The notes under the pieces are model-generated. The model did not search any database. It saw only the letters and a list, made by a program, of their open reading frames with translations, and was not told where the DNA came from. A program made the position numbers and the translations under genes. From Solanum dulcamara (lineage: Eukaryota; Streptophyta; Magnoliopsida; Solanales; Solanaceae): a stretch of 64,000 nt of DNA. Shown in pieces: positions 12,975 through 25,459 of this stretch. The stretch spans positions 11,286,449 through 11,350,448 of the forward strand of contig NC_077244.1 in NCBI RefSeq assembly GCF_947179165.1. Direction: 5' to 3'. Each line of letters begins with the position of its first letter. Position 1 is the first letter of the stretch.

Positions 12975-13095
12975 TAAAATAATATCATTGTATACGGCAT
13001 TAGATCATCGTATACGACATTACATCATCGCATACGGTATTATATCATCATATACGGCATCGTATATGGCATTATATTATCATATACGGTATTAT
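12975..13095. repeat. About 21-bp tandem repeats (atcatcgtatacggcatta)
   Basis: Five or six copies of a unit like atcatcgtatacggcatta. A second short block of the same family lies at 13905-13975, on the far side of the 61-bp array, so the 61-bp array is framed by this family. Confidence 0.85.
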
Positions 13096-13103
13096 AACAT
13101 AAA

Positions 13104-13905
13104 TGACCCTCTTGACAAATGATATTACCACCTCCGGTAATATAATACGAATAATAAAATATGAATGACCCTCTTGGCAATGATATTACCACCTCCGGTA
13201 ATATAATATGAATAATAAAATATGAATGACCCTCTTGACAATGATATTACCACCTCCGGTAATATAATATGAATAATAAAATATGAATGACCCTCTTGGC
13301 AATGATATTACCACCTCCGGTAATATAATACGAATAATAAAATATGAATGGCCCTCTTAGCAATGATATTACCACCTCCGGTAATATAATACGGATAATA
13401 AGATATGAATGGTCCTCTTGGCAATGATATTACCACCTCCGGTAATATAATATGAATAATAAAATATGAATGACCCTCTTGACAATGATATTACCACCTC
13501 GAGTAATATAATATGAATAATAAAATATGAATGGCCCTCTTGGCAATGATATTACCACCTCCGATAATATAATACGAATAATAAAATATGAATGGCCCTC
13601 TTAGAATTGATATTACCACCTCCGGTAATATAATACGGATAATAAGATATGAATGGCCCTCTTGGCAATGATATTACCACCTCTGGTAATATAATATGAA
13701 TAATAAAAATATGAATGACCTTCTTGGCAATGATATTACCACCTCCGGTAATATAATATGAATAATAAAATATGAATGGTCCTCTTGACAGATGATATTA
13801 CCACCTCCGATAATATAATACAAATAATAAAATATGAATGGTCCTCTTGGCAATGATATTACTACCTTCGGTAATATAATATGAATAAAATAATATCATC
13901 ATATA
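13104..13905. repeat. 61-bp satellite array with a hairpin in each unit
   Basis: About 13 head-to-tail copies; unit starts at 13167, 13228, 13289 and 13350 give an exact 61-bp period. Each unit has a block ccctcttggcaatg, an inverted repeat atattacc-acctcc-ggtaatat (8-bp stem, 6-nt loop) and an A+T-rich tail. Copies differ by a few substitutions. It lies in the 3' untranslated region of the Tat element, where such arrays are known in Ogre-like elements. Confidence 0.95.
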
Positions 13906-13975
13906 TGGGATTAGATCATCATATACGGCATCATATCATCGTATATTGCATTATATCATTATATGTGACATTATA

Positions 13976-15060
13976 CGTGCCCATTAGATGTCTTTGAGGA
14001 TGGAGAATATAATTTGACGTTATTATGGACGCTTGCATTGAAAGTAGCTCCTTTGCGTTTTTCTGCACTCAAAAGAAAACAAGTAATAGACACATTGTCA
14101 TTTTAACTAACGACTGAGCAAAAATCTTTAGGGAAAATTCTTGAAAATATGTACAAAGTGCCTGATCACTTTGACATTAGTGTGTGAATATCATGTTCAT
14201 TTCCGAACACTCTATATTTATTATGGCTCATGGCTTGCTGGAGATTTGAACGAGGCATTGTTGTTCATTTTTTGAGCGTCTCCTTTTCGTCTGATGAATC
14301 CTGGTGACAAAATTATCACTTTGAAAACTCTTTGTTCTTTTAACTTCTTTGTACTTGCTGAAAAGAGGGATATGGTGATCTTTTATAATCTGCATCCACA
14401 GAAAAATTATTAGTTTTGAATGAATTGATCTGTGTTGAATTCTCCATTTGTTTTCTCCTTGTCTTGCTATCTTTGATCGCTTGCTCTGATTTCCCACTTC
14501 TCGGTAGATATAAGACTAAAATATATTCATGAAAAATATTTGATGTATTAAAAGCTTTAAGAAAGATGAGTTTTTTGAAAAGCTATTTGAAAAGGGTCAC
14601 TGCCAGATGTCATGTCACGCATAACTTAAATGAACGTCCTTGATCCGAAGCTTTGAGCAGGCTTGATATCTTATTCACAAAATTTTTAAGGATTCTTGGG
14701 AAATTCTGACATAGCTAGAAAGTTTTGACTCTGAACTCTGATGGTGCTAGAGATTATTGAGGTTGACATTGACCTTCCAACAATGTCGGGGATCATTTGA
14801 GGCCAACGTTAAACTTTGAAGTTGAGTAAAACCTTCTGATGATATTAGATAAATTTTTTGAGGTTATCCTCAAACATTTCTGTTCCAGTTAGATGTCTTG
14901 ATAAATATCAAACTAACAATAAGAGAACTGTAGAATTTTTGAGATCCTATCAAAAATTCTATCCCAGTTACTTTTTGATGCACTTCAGTCTTGTTTTCTT
15001 TTGTAAAAAGATCTTCTTTGAAATTTTTGAGTCCCTTTCAAAAATTTTATCCCAGTTTCT
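13976..15060 (-). other. Tat 3' untranslated region, no gene seen
   Basis: No convincing coding sequence. The 89-codon minus-strand frame at 14228-14497 is basic and Ser-rich with no domain I recognise. Two imperfect copies of a phrase like tttttgagtcc-ttcaaaaattttatcccagtt lie at 14935-14970 and 15020-15060. Confidence 0.5.
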
Positions 15061-15089
15061 ATTATAAATAGAGAACTTACGGGAGATAT

Positions 15090-15255
15090 GATCGAACCGT
15101 TATGGCACCTACGTATCCCGTTGAGGCAGGAATCATGTCAAACGTAGTTCCCCCGAGGGAGATAAATGAGAATGGGAGATTTTAATAGAAAAATGACTGA
15201 GGCCGACATAGGCCGCCTACGTATCTCATTCTTGAGAATTCAGGTCAGACGTAGT
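15090..15255. promoter_or_regulatory. Two copies of a conserved CTACG...CGTAG motif
   Basis: Copies near 15103-15145 and 15204-15250 share cctacgtatc, a spacer of about 25 nt, then gtca-acgtagtt. The arms CTACG and CGTAG can pair. A third copy is at 22915-22960, on the other side of the coding region. Function unknown; placement suggests a structural or cis-acting RNA role. Confidence 0.5.
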
Positions 15256-15406
15256 TTATTTTAAAATAGGAGGGTTAATTTAAAAATGAACAAGCATAGA
15301 AACGATTACAAGCAAATGACATAATTACAAAAATTTTGAAACGTCAAACATAGTATCTCTTGACGGCATCTGAGTTGATTGGTTTCGGCCATTCTTGGCC
15401 ATCCAT

Positions 15407-16630
15407 CTAGGATAATATTAAGGCACCTCCAGACAACACTTTGCGCACTATGTATGGTGCTTGCCAATTTGGCGCAAACTTTCCCTTATACTCATTTTGA
15501 TGTGGAAAAATGCATTTAAGAACCAACTGGCCAACTTCAAACGTTCTTGGTCTCACTCGTTTGTTAAAAACACGAATCATTCTTTGTTGGTACAGTTGAC
15601 CATGGCAAACGACTGTCATTCTCTTTTCATCAATCAAAGACAAATGTTCAATTCGATTGCGAACCCAATCAACATTACTCAACTTAGCTTCTTGCATGAT
15701 TCTCAACGAAGGTATTTCTACTTCGGCAGGAATTACGGCTTCCATCCCATAAACTAGCAAGTATGGGGTTGCTCCAATTGATATTCTGACAGTCGTTCGC
15801 TAACCTAACAAAGCATATGGAAACATCTCATGCCACCTTCTGTGGTTATCAATCATTTTCCTCATGATCTTTTTGATGTTTTTGTTGGCAACTTCTACGG
15901 CTCCATTTATTTGAGGACGATACGCAGTTGAATTTCGGTGACTAATCTTGAATTGTTCACATATCTCCTTCATTAAATGACTATTGAGATTTGCTCCATT
16001 ATCAGTGATGATAGAATCCGATATTCCAAATCTACATATTAAATTGCTACGGACGAAGTTTGCTACTACCTTCTTCGTAACTGATTTATACGAGGCTGCT
16101 TCCACCCACTTGGTGAAATAATCAATAGCGACTAAAATTAACCTATGTCCATTAGAGGCGGCTGGCTCTATTGAACCAATGACATCCATTCCCCAAGCTA
16201 CAAACGGCCAAGGAGAACTCACAGCATGGAGTTTGTGAGGAGGTACTCGAATTAAATCACCGTGCACTTGACATTGATGACATTTTTGCACATACTTACA
16301 ACAATCATGCTTCATAGTCATCCAAAAATAGCCGGCTCGAAGGATTTTCTTTGCCAATGTAAGTCCATTCATGTGAGTTCTACAAACTCCCGTATGAATC
16401 TGTTCGAGAAGCTTCGTAGCTTCAATAGCATCGACACATCTGAGAAGTCCCAAATCTGGCGTTCTCCTATAAAGTTTTTCTCCACTTGGAAAGAAATTGT
16501 TAGCCATTCGACGTATTGCTTTCTTCTGATTGAAAATTGCATTATCTCGATAAGTTCCAATTTCTAGATACTTTTTTATGTCAAAATACCAAGGTCTCCC
16601 ATCTGGTTCTGCTTCGACATGCGAATAGTG
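15407..16630 (-). pseudogene. Tat integrase (broken)
   Basis: The integrase inserts element DNA into the host genome. The minus strand from 16507 shows a zinc-binding domain with His in QIHTGVCRTHMNG and the Cys pair KCHQCQ. The DDE core has Asp in GMDVIGS, Asp in IITDNGAN and Glu in GAVEVANKN. The C-terminal part is 15407-15760 (FEVGQLVLK ... KFAPNWQAPYIV). The catalytic triad is intact, but an in-frame stop at 15800-15802 splits core from C-terminus. It shares one reading frame with the RNase H segments upstream. No chromodomain follows, as expected for Tat elements. Confidence 0.88.
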
Positions 16631-16636
16631 AATGGG

Positions 16637-17470
16637 TCATTCTTTCAAATATATCTCCACGGGGTCAATGTAACCTGTATCCAGATGTTTGATCATCGAG
16701 GAGATAGTAGCAAGAGCATCAGCGAATTTATTCTGCGACCTTGGGGTATGCCTAAACTTGATCTTACGAAACCTCTTACACAACCTTTGCACTAACCTCA
16801 CGTATGGTGCGATCTTCGAATTCTTCACGGCCTATTCCCCTTGAATCTGATGAATTAGTAAATCTAAATCTCCGATCACCAGCAACTCTTGAATATCCTT
16901 ATCGATAGCCATATTTATACCCATGATGCATGCTTCATACTCTGCCATGTTATTTGTGCAACGAAATCGGAGTTTGGCTGCCACATGATAATGTTGGCCA
17001 GATTCTGATATTAGGACTGCTCCGATTTCATTTCCTTCATGATTCACCGCCCTATTGAAAAACACTCTCCAACCAGGGTAAGCTTCAGAGATGTCTTCGC
17101 CTGCAAATGATACCTCTTCATCGGGAAAATAAGTTTTGAGGGGCTCATATAATTCGTCTACTGGATTTTCTGTGCGATAATCCACTAAGTCTTGTGCTTT
17201 TATTACCTTTTGGGTCACATACACAATATCAAATTCACTTAACAACATTTGCCATTTCGCCAACTTCCCGGTCGACATCGCTTTCTAAAAGATATACTTC
17301 AATGGATCCATCTTGGAAATGAGATATGTAGTATACGAAGACAAGTAATGTCTCAACTTTTGAGTGACCCATGTTAAGGCACAACAAGTTTTCTCCAAAA
17401 GAGTATACCGAGCTTTGTATGGAGTAAACTTCTTGCTTAAATACTAGATTAATCATTCCTTTTTTCCAGT
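16637..17470 (-). pseudogene. Tat dual RNase H region, including archaic-type RNase H
   Basis: The usual retroviral RNase H segment (about 17280-17470) is decayed, with several stops around YLSKKFTPYKARY and LRHYLSSYTTYL. After a linker (KWQMLLSEFDIVYVTQK) comes a second RNase H of archaic type at about 16850-17090: a GWRVFFNRAVNHEG segment, then NNMAEYEACIMG, then LVIGDLDLLIHQIQGE. Two catalytic acidic residues are kept (E of MAEYEA, D of VIGD), but the first Asp is Asn in FFNRA. A stop at 16829-16831 interrupts it before KIKFRHTPRSQNKFADALA. Two RNase H domains in tandem are diagnostic of the Tat lineage. Confidence 0.82.
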
Positions 17471-17479
17471 CTCATCATG

Positions 17480-18543
17480 TTAACCTAGCACGCATCCAAA
17501 TACATTATCTAAGACAGACAGATATAGCAACAATGGAACTCCTTCCCTCAGAGAAACTAGCACCGGTGGATTAGATAAGTAACTTTTGATAGCATCAAAA
17601 GCTGTCTGACATTCTTTAGTCCATTCTGTCAATGCATCTTTTTTCAGTAGCCTAAAGATAGGCTCACAAATCAATGTGGACTGAGCTATGAATCGACTGA
17701 TGTAGTTCAATCTTCCCAGGAAGCTCATCACTTCTTTCTTGGTCTTTGGTGGAGGTAATTCTTGAATCGCCTTGATTTTAGTAGGATCAAGCTCGATACC
17801 CCTTCTGCTGACTTAAACCCTAATAACTTACAGTCTGGCACTCCGAAAGCATATTTAGCGAGGTTTAATTTCAAGTTGTATTTGCGTAAACGATCAAAAA
17901 ACCTCTTCAAATGCATCGAATGATCTGCACTTTTGCGGGATTTGATAATGACATCATCCATGTACACTTCAATTTCCTTGTGAATCATATCATGGAAAAT
18001 GGTCCTCATGGCTCTCATGTAAGTGGCCTCAGCATTCTTAAGACCAAATGGCATTACCCGATAATGATACACGCCCCATGGTGTGATGAAAGCTGTCTTT
18101 TCTGCATCTTTTTCATCCATTAGAATCTGGTGATAACCCGCGTAGCAGTCCATAAATGAGTGCATCTCGTGCTTGGCACAATTATCAATGAGAATATGGA
18201 TATTCGGCAATGGGAAGTTATCTTTAGGGCTAGCCTTGTTCAGATCTCTATAATCAATACAAATTCTAATCTTTCCATCCTTTTTTGGCACTGGAATGAT
18301 ATTTGCTAACCAAGTCGGATACTGTGTCACTTCCACAACTTTGGATTGAATCTGCTTGGTAACCTCCTCCTTGATCCTCAATCTCAAAGTTGGCTTGAAT
18401 TTTCGAGTCTTTTGTTTCACCAGACTGTAATCCAAGTTGATCGACAATTTATGAGAAATGATGTCTTTTCTCAAACCTGACACATCATCATAAGACCAAG
18501 CAAATATATCTGTGTACTCTCTAAGCAGATTGATAAGGTCCAT
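17480..18543 (-). pseudogene. Tat reverse transcriptase (frameshifted)
   Basis: This copies element RNA into DNA. The minus strand from 18543 reads DIFAWSYDDVSGL, PVPKKDGKIRICIDYRDLNKA, MDCYAGYHQI and TPWGVYHYRVMPFGLKNA. The catalytic YMDD box is at 17953-17964. The frame shifts near 17812, after LLGF, by an apparent one-base loss. The thumb and connection continue in the second frame (FLGRLNYISRFIAQ) to 17480. The catalytic residues are present but a single protein cannot be made. Confidence 0.9.
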
Positions 18544-20133
18544 CCTCTGAGCCTTTGCTAAATGGACACTAATTCTGGTTTCCTTGATACACTCATCGTC
18601 TCCCAGATTTACAACCTCGGTTTCCTCTTGATTTGGTTTGCATTGCTCCTCAAATTATTTCAACTCCTCGGTGAGGTGTTCAGGTATCGTAGCTTCTTCA
18701 TCATAATCCTCGAACTCGTCACCCTCTACCTCATTTTGTTCATTTAACTTGTGACATAACATGATATTGGTAGGTTTTAAGTTATTTTTATTGAAATCAT
18801 AAGCAAACAAAGTCAGTAAAATAGATCAATAAGTAAATAAGTATATTTCGTAATAAAGGAGATTTTCATTTAAACCAAAAGAAATACAAATTTTGGTTTC
18901 AAATACCACAAAGGTAATCTTGAAGCATAATCAAAATAGAACAACATAAATGGTGGGTCTCGGACTTCCTCCGGACTACCACCGATTTAAAAGTAAGGGG
19001 ATAATATGTCTTTATCTACCAAGATGAGTGAGGGGCTAAGAGCGGTGCGGATGTCCAATTAGATAATTGCTCCTCTAGCTTTGCATCACGGATGCCTGAC
19101 GTCCCCGTTTCTTCCTCCAAGATTGTGTCAACTTCCTCAAAAAGATTCCAGATTCCTTCTCCAAGATCGTCATCGTTCACATATTCCCGCATGGGAAATG
19201 ACAGGTACAAATGAGGTATTGGCCTGGCCAATACCTGAACAATACTCCTGCTTGTCACATCAATCTCGTTGTCCTCTGTGGGGACATATCCCAAACCATA
19301 ATTCAAACCTCTATTAGGAATCTGAATAGGCTTGATGATTCCTTGGAAGTTCTTCTCCAATCCAAATCCTGGCTCAAAACCGCTTTGGAGCATGAAAGTG
19401 GCTATCAGTTTATAAACAGAAGGCATAAGAGGTTGTGGAGCCGAATCGTCGTCAGTGGCATTCACCAGCTCAACTGTATAGAAATCAGTACCTCTAGTAA
19501 TATCATCAATAATTGACACGCCACTGTTTAAATGCCTCCCCTCATTATAAACAACCACCTCGCGGTTATTCTTCACGAACTTTATTATCTGGTGGAGAGT
19601 AGAGGGAAGGCTCCAACCATATGGATCTACGGTCTTCCTAACAGTAGGTTGTAGCTAGAGGTGATGTCCATCACCTGGCACTCTATAATGAAATCAACAG
19701 GCCCTACTTGAATATCCAAATTCACAACACCTAATGTATTTCTTTGACCCCCATCGAAAGCCCTTACATTAACTTGGTTCTGTCGAACTTTCCCTAAATC
19801 AAAGTTCAACTGTTTGAGAGTCGACAAAGGACAAATGTTAAGACCCGATCCATCATCGATCAATACATGATTCATGATCTTTTTCTAACACATAATAGTG
19901 ACATGAAGAGAATTGTTATGCATCACACCTTCGAACGGTAACTCTTCATTGCTAAAACTGATACGGTGTCCTTGAACAACTCGACTCACCATAGCAGCCA
20001 GATTATCTCCATCTGTACCCATGGGTACATAAGTGTCATCCAAAGCTTTCATCAAAGCATGTCTGTACTGTTGTGAGCTCATCAACAATGCCCACACTGA
20101 GATTTGGGCAGGTACTTTCTCCAGATGCTTCAC
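18544..20133 (-). pseudogene. Tat protease and linker region (broken)
   Basis: An aspartic protease remnant lies at 19627-19890: HVLIDDGSGLNICPLSTL carries the D-D-G-S active-site pattern, and SYNLLLGRP is the conserved end. A stop near 19880 and a frame change near 19600 interrupt it. The segment 19016-19576 is the protease-to-RT linker with GFEPGFGLEKNFQG and GLGYVPTEDN. About 450 bases further on, up to the RT, hold only stop-rich fragments. Protease would release mature Gag and Pol proteins. Confidence 0.75.
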
Positions 20134-20450
20134 TATAGAATACTCTTTTGGCTACATTTTTGCCAAAACTCTTCAGCCTCAGCTTCACTGATCAATCTCT
20201 TTTATTGATCTTTCTTATTCCATATTTGAGCCAATTCTTCTGGGGTGTAACACCTACCAGACCGCATCATTCCCTAAGTTGTCGTAGTCTCGATCACGAA
20301 CTTCTTTTGGTTAGGAATTTCTTTCGGCACCAAAGCAACAACCTTTTGAGGTGTCAAAATTACAAAATTTGATTTCTCCTTTATGCTTAGTGAAGCCACA
20401 ACCATTTTAAGGTTGTTAGTATAGGTTGGGACTATGGCCTTTGTTACACA

Positions 20451-22615
20451 TCAATCTTCTTCTATCTCAATCATATTAATATTAACCCCTCCATGATTCG
20501 GCAAAGGATTACTATTGACATTAGGGGCAGCAGTTTGGAGAGTGATGACCTCACGATCAATCAAATCCTGAATCTTATGCTTCAAATTGACGCAAGTTTC
20601 AGTATCATGTCCAACACTATTGGAATGATATGCACATGTTTTGTCAGCTCTGAAGAATCTAGAGTTTGTATCAGCCAGTTTAGGTGCAATGGGGTGAATA
20701 ATGCCTGCGTCTCTCAATCTTATGAACACCTGAGTCTGACTTTCCACCAGAGGAGTAAAATTCTTGGCGGGCCTATTTTCAAAATTAGGTTGGGAAAGGT
20801 TGTAGTTATTTTGTGGGGGTGGTGGCATATGGCGATAACTCAGACGATTTTGGCGGGAAGGTGCGGGAGTTTGGAATCTTGGGTACAGTTGGGTCTTGTA
20901 ATTTGGTTGTGGAGTTCGGTAGTTTGGCGGGGTGTTTTGGTAATGTGGAGCTGGGTAATTAGAAGGTTGAGTTTGATAACTGTTTAACGGGACTTGGTCA
21001 TTTGGGTATGGGGTTTGGTAACTGGAAGGTGGGGTTTGGTAATTTGGCTGAGTGTAGTAAACTTGATGTGAATTTTGTGGACCTCGTGCATAGGTTTTGA
21101 AAGGTGTGGATTTTCTGGCTTGCTGTTGGCGAACCCCCTCCCTTCAGGTGTGTAGGAGATGGTAGATACATCCTCTCTATTCTTTTTAAACAATCTTGAT
21201 GACCCAGTTGAGGAGGCTACACGGGCTACCTTTCTGGTCTTGAGCCCATCCTCGATAGTCTCACCTACCTTGACTATCTCAACAAATTTTGCTCCAAAAA
21301 GCAACATTAATCTTTTATAGTATTCGGGCTCTTACACACGTACAAATACTTCTACGATCTCTTTCTCTATCATGGGAGGTCGAACTCTAGCGGCCTCTTT
21401 CCTACACCTGTATGCATACTCGTGATAACTTTCAGTGGATTTCTGTTTGATCTTCTCCAAAAAATATCTATTGGGAATGATTTCCATATTATATGCGAAC
21501 CTCTCGATAAAATCTCTGGCCAAAGCATTCCAATTAGACCATTGTTTTATTTCTTGAGCGCTAAACCATTCCAAGGCCTCTCCACTTAAACTTCGGCTAA
21601 AGAGCCGCATTAGCAAAGCTTCGTTCTTCCCAACTCCTACTAGTTGATCACAGTATGCTCTCAGATGATCCAAAGGATTTTCAGTTTTTCTGAAAGTATC
21701 AAATTTTGGTACTTTGAACCCCTTGGGAAGGTCCAAATTCGGGTGGATACATAAATCTTCATAATTTAGTCCTGCAACATCCGGAATGTAATGAAACTCC
21801 TTCATAGCTTTCATGATCTCCTCTTTCATATTCCATTTGGATGTCTCTTCTTTCTCCCTCCACTCCCTTTCTTGTTCCTCATAATGATCGAGTTCGGACC
21901 CGTTGGTATAGGGTTCATTTGGGATTGGGATTTGGAAAGATGTTTTTTGAGGCAAGGGAGGGGTAAATAGGGGATTTTGTGTATTTTGAGGAGCTTGGTA
22001 ATTATGAGGAAACGTCTGACGGTCAGTGTGCTGATTTTGATAATAGGGAAAGGTTTGCGGATTGTTAACATTTTGGCTTTGTGGGGGAGGACAAGCTTGA
22101 GGGTTAGTATTTTGTGGGGGAGGGAAGGTTGGAGGGTTGGTACTTTGAGGATGAGGTGGCATTTGGTAGGAAGTGGAGGCATGATGGGGATTTGAGGCAG
22201 TGAGGTCAACCATGAAGGTATTTTGAGCGGGGTTTAAGGATGGGTTTTGAACGTGTTCCGTACTTGAATTTGGAGAAGGAAAATGGAATGGAGGCCTTCC
22301 CTCGCCTAGAATCGGCGTGTTAGCGGCGATAGCCAGTTTTGACAATTTTTTATTTTTTTGTATCTCAACTCTCATCTCGGTAATTTGTTGCACCAACTGT
22401 GCAATCAACTCATTTTGTTCAGCGACAACAGGGTCTGTCACAACAATATCCGTCAAACCGGTGTTGTCATTATTGCTAGTCATTTTTCCTTTTCCTATTA
22501 TCGAATTTCGATCGGGAAAGGAGTTTTTAGGCACTTTAGATCTCGTAAAGTATGGATGTTCGGCCAGATTATCAACACAGATCAATTCTAAATACCTGCA
22601 CAAAAAATAACTCAA
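20451..22615 (-). pseudogene. Tat gag (two frames)
   Basis: Gag forms the virus-like particle. The first part, 21332-22615, has a possible coiled coil (residues 65-95), a long Pro/Gln/Asn-rich region (residues 100-215), and the retrotransposon gag core with KVPKFDTFRKTENPLDHL, EALEWFSAQEIKQW and KQKSTESYHEYAYR. After a stop near 21330 the frame continues to about 21120. It then shifts to reach 20451-20828, which holds the unusual knuckle CAYHSNSVGHDTETC (C-x2-H...G-H-x4-C) followed by NLKHKIQDLID, typical of Tat-group gag. Confidence 0.82.
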
Positions 22616-24030
22616 AAGGCAAATAAGTCAGTCTGCATTCATAACAGATAATGCAAAACATCATACAGGAAAAAGATAAACACATAAGAGTTGCTTTATT
22701 TGAAGACAAGATAACCCACGAGTATTGAAAAATGATGAAATAGACAGGAATTTGCCTATTGAATTTAGGATTTAGTGTATCAAGAAATATGACTTTCGTT
22801 GAATCGAGATCTTCTTGTCTCTTTCACGGTTGTATCTATTGATGTTGGTATCTCTTTATAAAATATGAAGGGAGAAAGCAAGCTTTTAAAGATAGAGGTC
22901 AAACCTTGAAAGGCCGCCTACGTATCCCACGAAGGAGATGTCAGGCCCTATGTAGTTTGAATAGTTTGGACAAATCAACCATTTTTAGAGAAGAGAGTAA
23001 GATTTAGGACCTTGAAGTGAAATTTGAATTTTGTGGTGAAACCAAAAGACTCTGCGAGCATTTCATCGCATTTTGATAGTGATTTGATATTTGTGCTTTG
23101 TGGGATTTTGATATTTGTGACTTGATAGTGACTTGATAAGAGTGGATTAGAGTGCCCTCAAGTAAAGTAACGCATTCATTCAAACAGTTATAACATATAA
23201 CAGATAAACAGTTATTGCGTGTCCTAAACAGATATGTGACCCTTTTGTGCCAAGGGTAGGCCTAACGATTTGAAGGATGTATAGCATCATTTGAAACGTT
23301 CCATTTCCCCAAAACTTATATTTATACAAATATTATTAATAAACTGAATGGGGATACATAATGGGGAAAAGGGATACAAATAATCAGTCCCACGCAAGGG
23401 TACCATCCTAACTAAGCCTTTGTGGAAAATCCTTTGACTTCTTGACCTCAACCTTTTTTGGATAAAATAGCAACTTGAAAAGATCCCTTTCTTACTAGAC
23501 TAAGCTACTAAAATAAACTCCCAACCCAAGGAACAATGGTTTTCCAAACGACATATAAAACCTTCAAATTTAAGTAGATAAGTATGAACGACCGATAGGG
23601 CCATAGGCCTTTAGGACTCAAGGTGGTCTTTCTAATGGGCCAAACATGCCTTGGGTGTTAGGTCAACTTAGGCCAATGCTTAAATAGGGATTTGGCTTCG
23701 CTCTACACTAAGTGGACTAGAATGGGCTTTAAAAAGAGACTGGATACCCGAGTCGGACAAACTGCGGGCTGAATATAATAAACGACGCTGGACGACCACG
23801 AACCAACTATCCGTTTATTAATTCAAGAAATATTGGTTATTTTTTGAAGGAACAGCTGCAGGTGATCACGTAACCGTCCTTAATCCTAATGCAAATTATT
23901 TGCCATTTGGCGGAATTTAATGCCATGAAATGCAACAGTTATAATTTGTGAAATTCAAACACATAAAAATAAATAAACATTATTACAAACATAGTCAAAT
24001 AATCAAATCTAATGGTTAGAACCTATTAAT
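22616..24030 (-). other. Tat 5' untranslated leader
   Basis: About 1.4 kb between PBS and gag without a recognisable gene. The third copy of the CTACG...CGTAG motif is at 22915-22960 (cctacgtatccc...ctatgtagttt). Ogre elements often have an extra frame ahead of gag; I see none here. Confidence 0.6.
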
Positions 24031-24048
24031 TCCCCAGCGGAGTCGCCA
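24031..24048 (-). other. Primer binding site of the Tat element
   Basis: On the minus strand, four bases inside the 5' LTR, the sequence TGGCGACTCCGCTGGGGA starts with the TGG that pairs with CCA of a tRNA. From memory the next bases fit a plant tRNA-Arg acceptor end (CGGAGTC-G-CCA). tRNA-Arg priming is known for Ogre elements. Confidence 0.75.
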
Positions 24049-24555
24049 TTTCTGTTATGTCAAAAAATGAACGTGGTTTAAAATTAATTTCATCTTTTTA
24101 GAAAAAATCAATTTTATTAAAAGAAGAGTCGCCACTTAATTTTTTTTTAAAGAAATTAAGAAAGCTTAATTTAAAAGACCCTAACAGATTTAAGTCTTAA
24201 AAATTAGAGAAAAGAGGTACGAGGTTCATATTATTATTTTAAGAAGGTTTTAGCACTTAAAATAGCCGCTAACATGCGGTTGTCCGATGATTTGAAATTA
24301 TTTGACTAACTTTGGGGAAATGTGTTTTGACAATAATCAAAGTATTAAATAATTTGAAAGAAATATAAATTTTAAAACATTTAGAAAAATTTATAAGAGA
24401 AATAGATTTGGTATAAAAATAATTTAATGAAGGAGGGATAATTTGAATAAATTATTTAAATGAGATAAAAACGATCATAAATATTATACCTAATATAATG
24501 TTAGCTATTACATAAATGAGAACATATTCAAAAAATATAAGCAAGTTTAATATGT

Positions 24556-24887
24556 AATCGTAATAATAGTAGTATTAAGAGGAGTAGTAATAATAATAAT
24601 AATAATAACAACAATAACAATAATAACGATAATAATAAAAACACAATAATGACAACAATAACAATAATAACAAAAATAATGATCATAACAGTAGCAAATA
24701 AAAAATTGCTGCTACTACTACTAATAATAATAATAACCAAAATAATAATAATAATAATAATAATAATAACCAAAATGGTAATAATAATAATAACTGTAAA
24801 AGTATTAGTACTACTAATAATTATAATAATAAGGAAAATAAGAATAATGATAATAATAATAACAATAAATACAGATACTACTACGAA

Positions 24888-24918
<31 letters not shown>

Positions 24919-25459
24919 GTAAATAAAATACTAATGATAAAGAAACTAATACTACTACTAATAATAATAATAACAACAATACTACAGTAAATAAACATAC
25001 TAATAATAATGAAAATACTAATAATAATACTAACAGTAAAATAAAAAATACAACTCCAACTGCTAATAAAATATGTATACTAATAATACTAATATTAATA
25101 ATGGTAATAAAATATGTATACTAATAATAATAATATTAATAACGGTAATAAAATATGTATACTAATAATAACAGTAAATAAAATATACTATTAATAATGG
25201 TAATAATAATAAAAAAATAAACATACTACTACTTCTATTAATAATATTAATAACGAAAATAATAATAATAAATATAATAATAACAGTAAATAAAATATAC
25301 TAATAATAATGATAATAATAATAATAATGAAAATACTAATAATAACAGTAAATAAATATACTACTACTACTACTACTAATAATAATAAAATGGTAAAAAA
25401 ATAATGATAAAACAGTAGCAGCAATAATAACGACAATAATAATAATAATAATAATAATC
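24556..25459. repeat. Degenerate (AAT)n microsatellite in the 5' LTR
   Basis: Counterpart of the array at 8023-9004, with the same interruptions in the same order but several triplet gains and losses. The open frames it creates are artefacts. Confidence 0.9.

Noticed and set aside
12122..13000. Minus-strand frames with repeated ILPMEH or HCQEGHH motifs resembling a repeat protein
   Set aside because: The protein repeats mirror the tandem DNA repeats of the Tat 3' region, in more than one frame at once.
13104..13905. CRISPR-like array
   Set aside because: Units are head-to-tail without unique spacers, lie in a plant retrotransposon and have no cas genes.
17911..22610. Plus-strand frames across the Tat coding region
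   Set aside because: They run antisense to recognised RT, protease and gag domains and show no protein features of their own.
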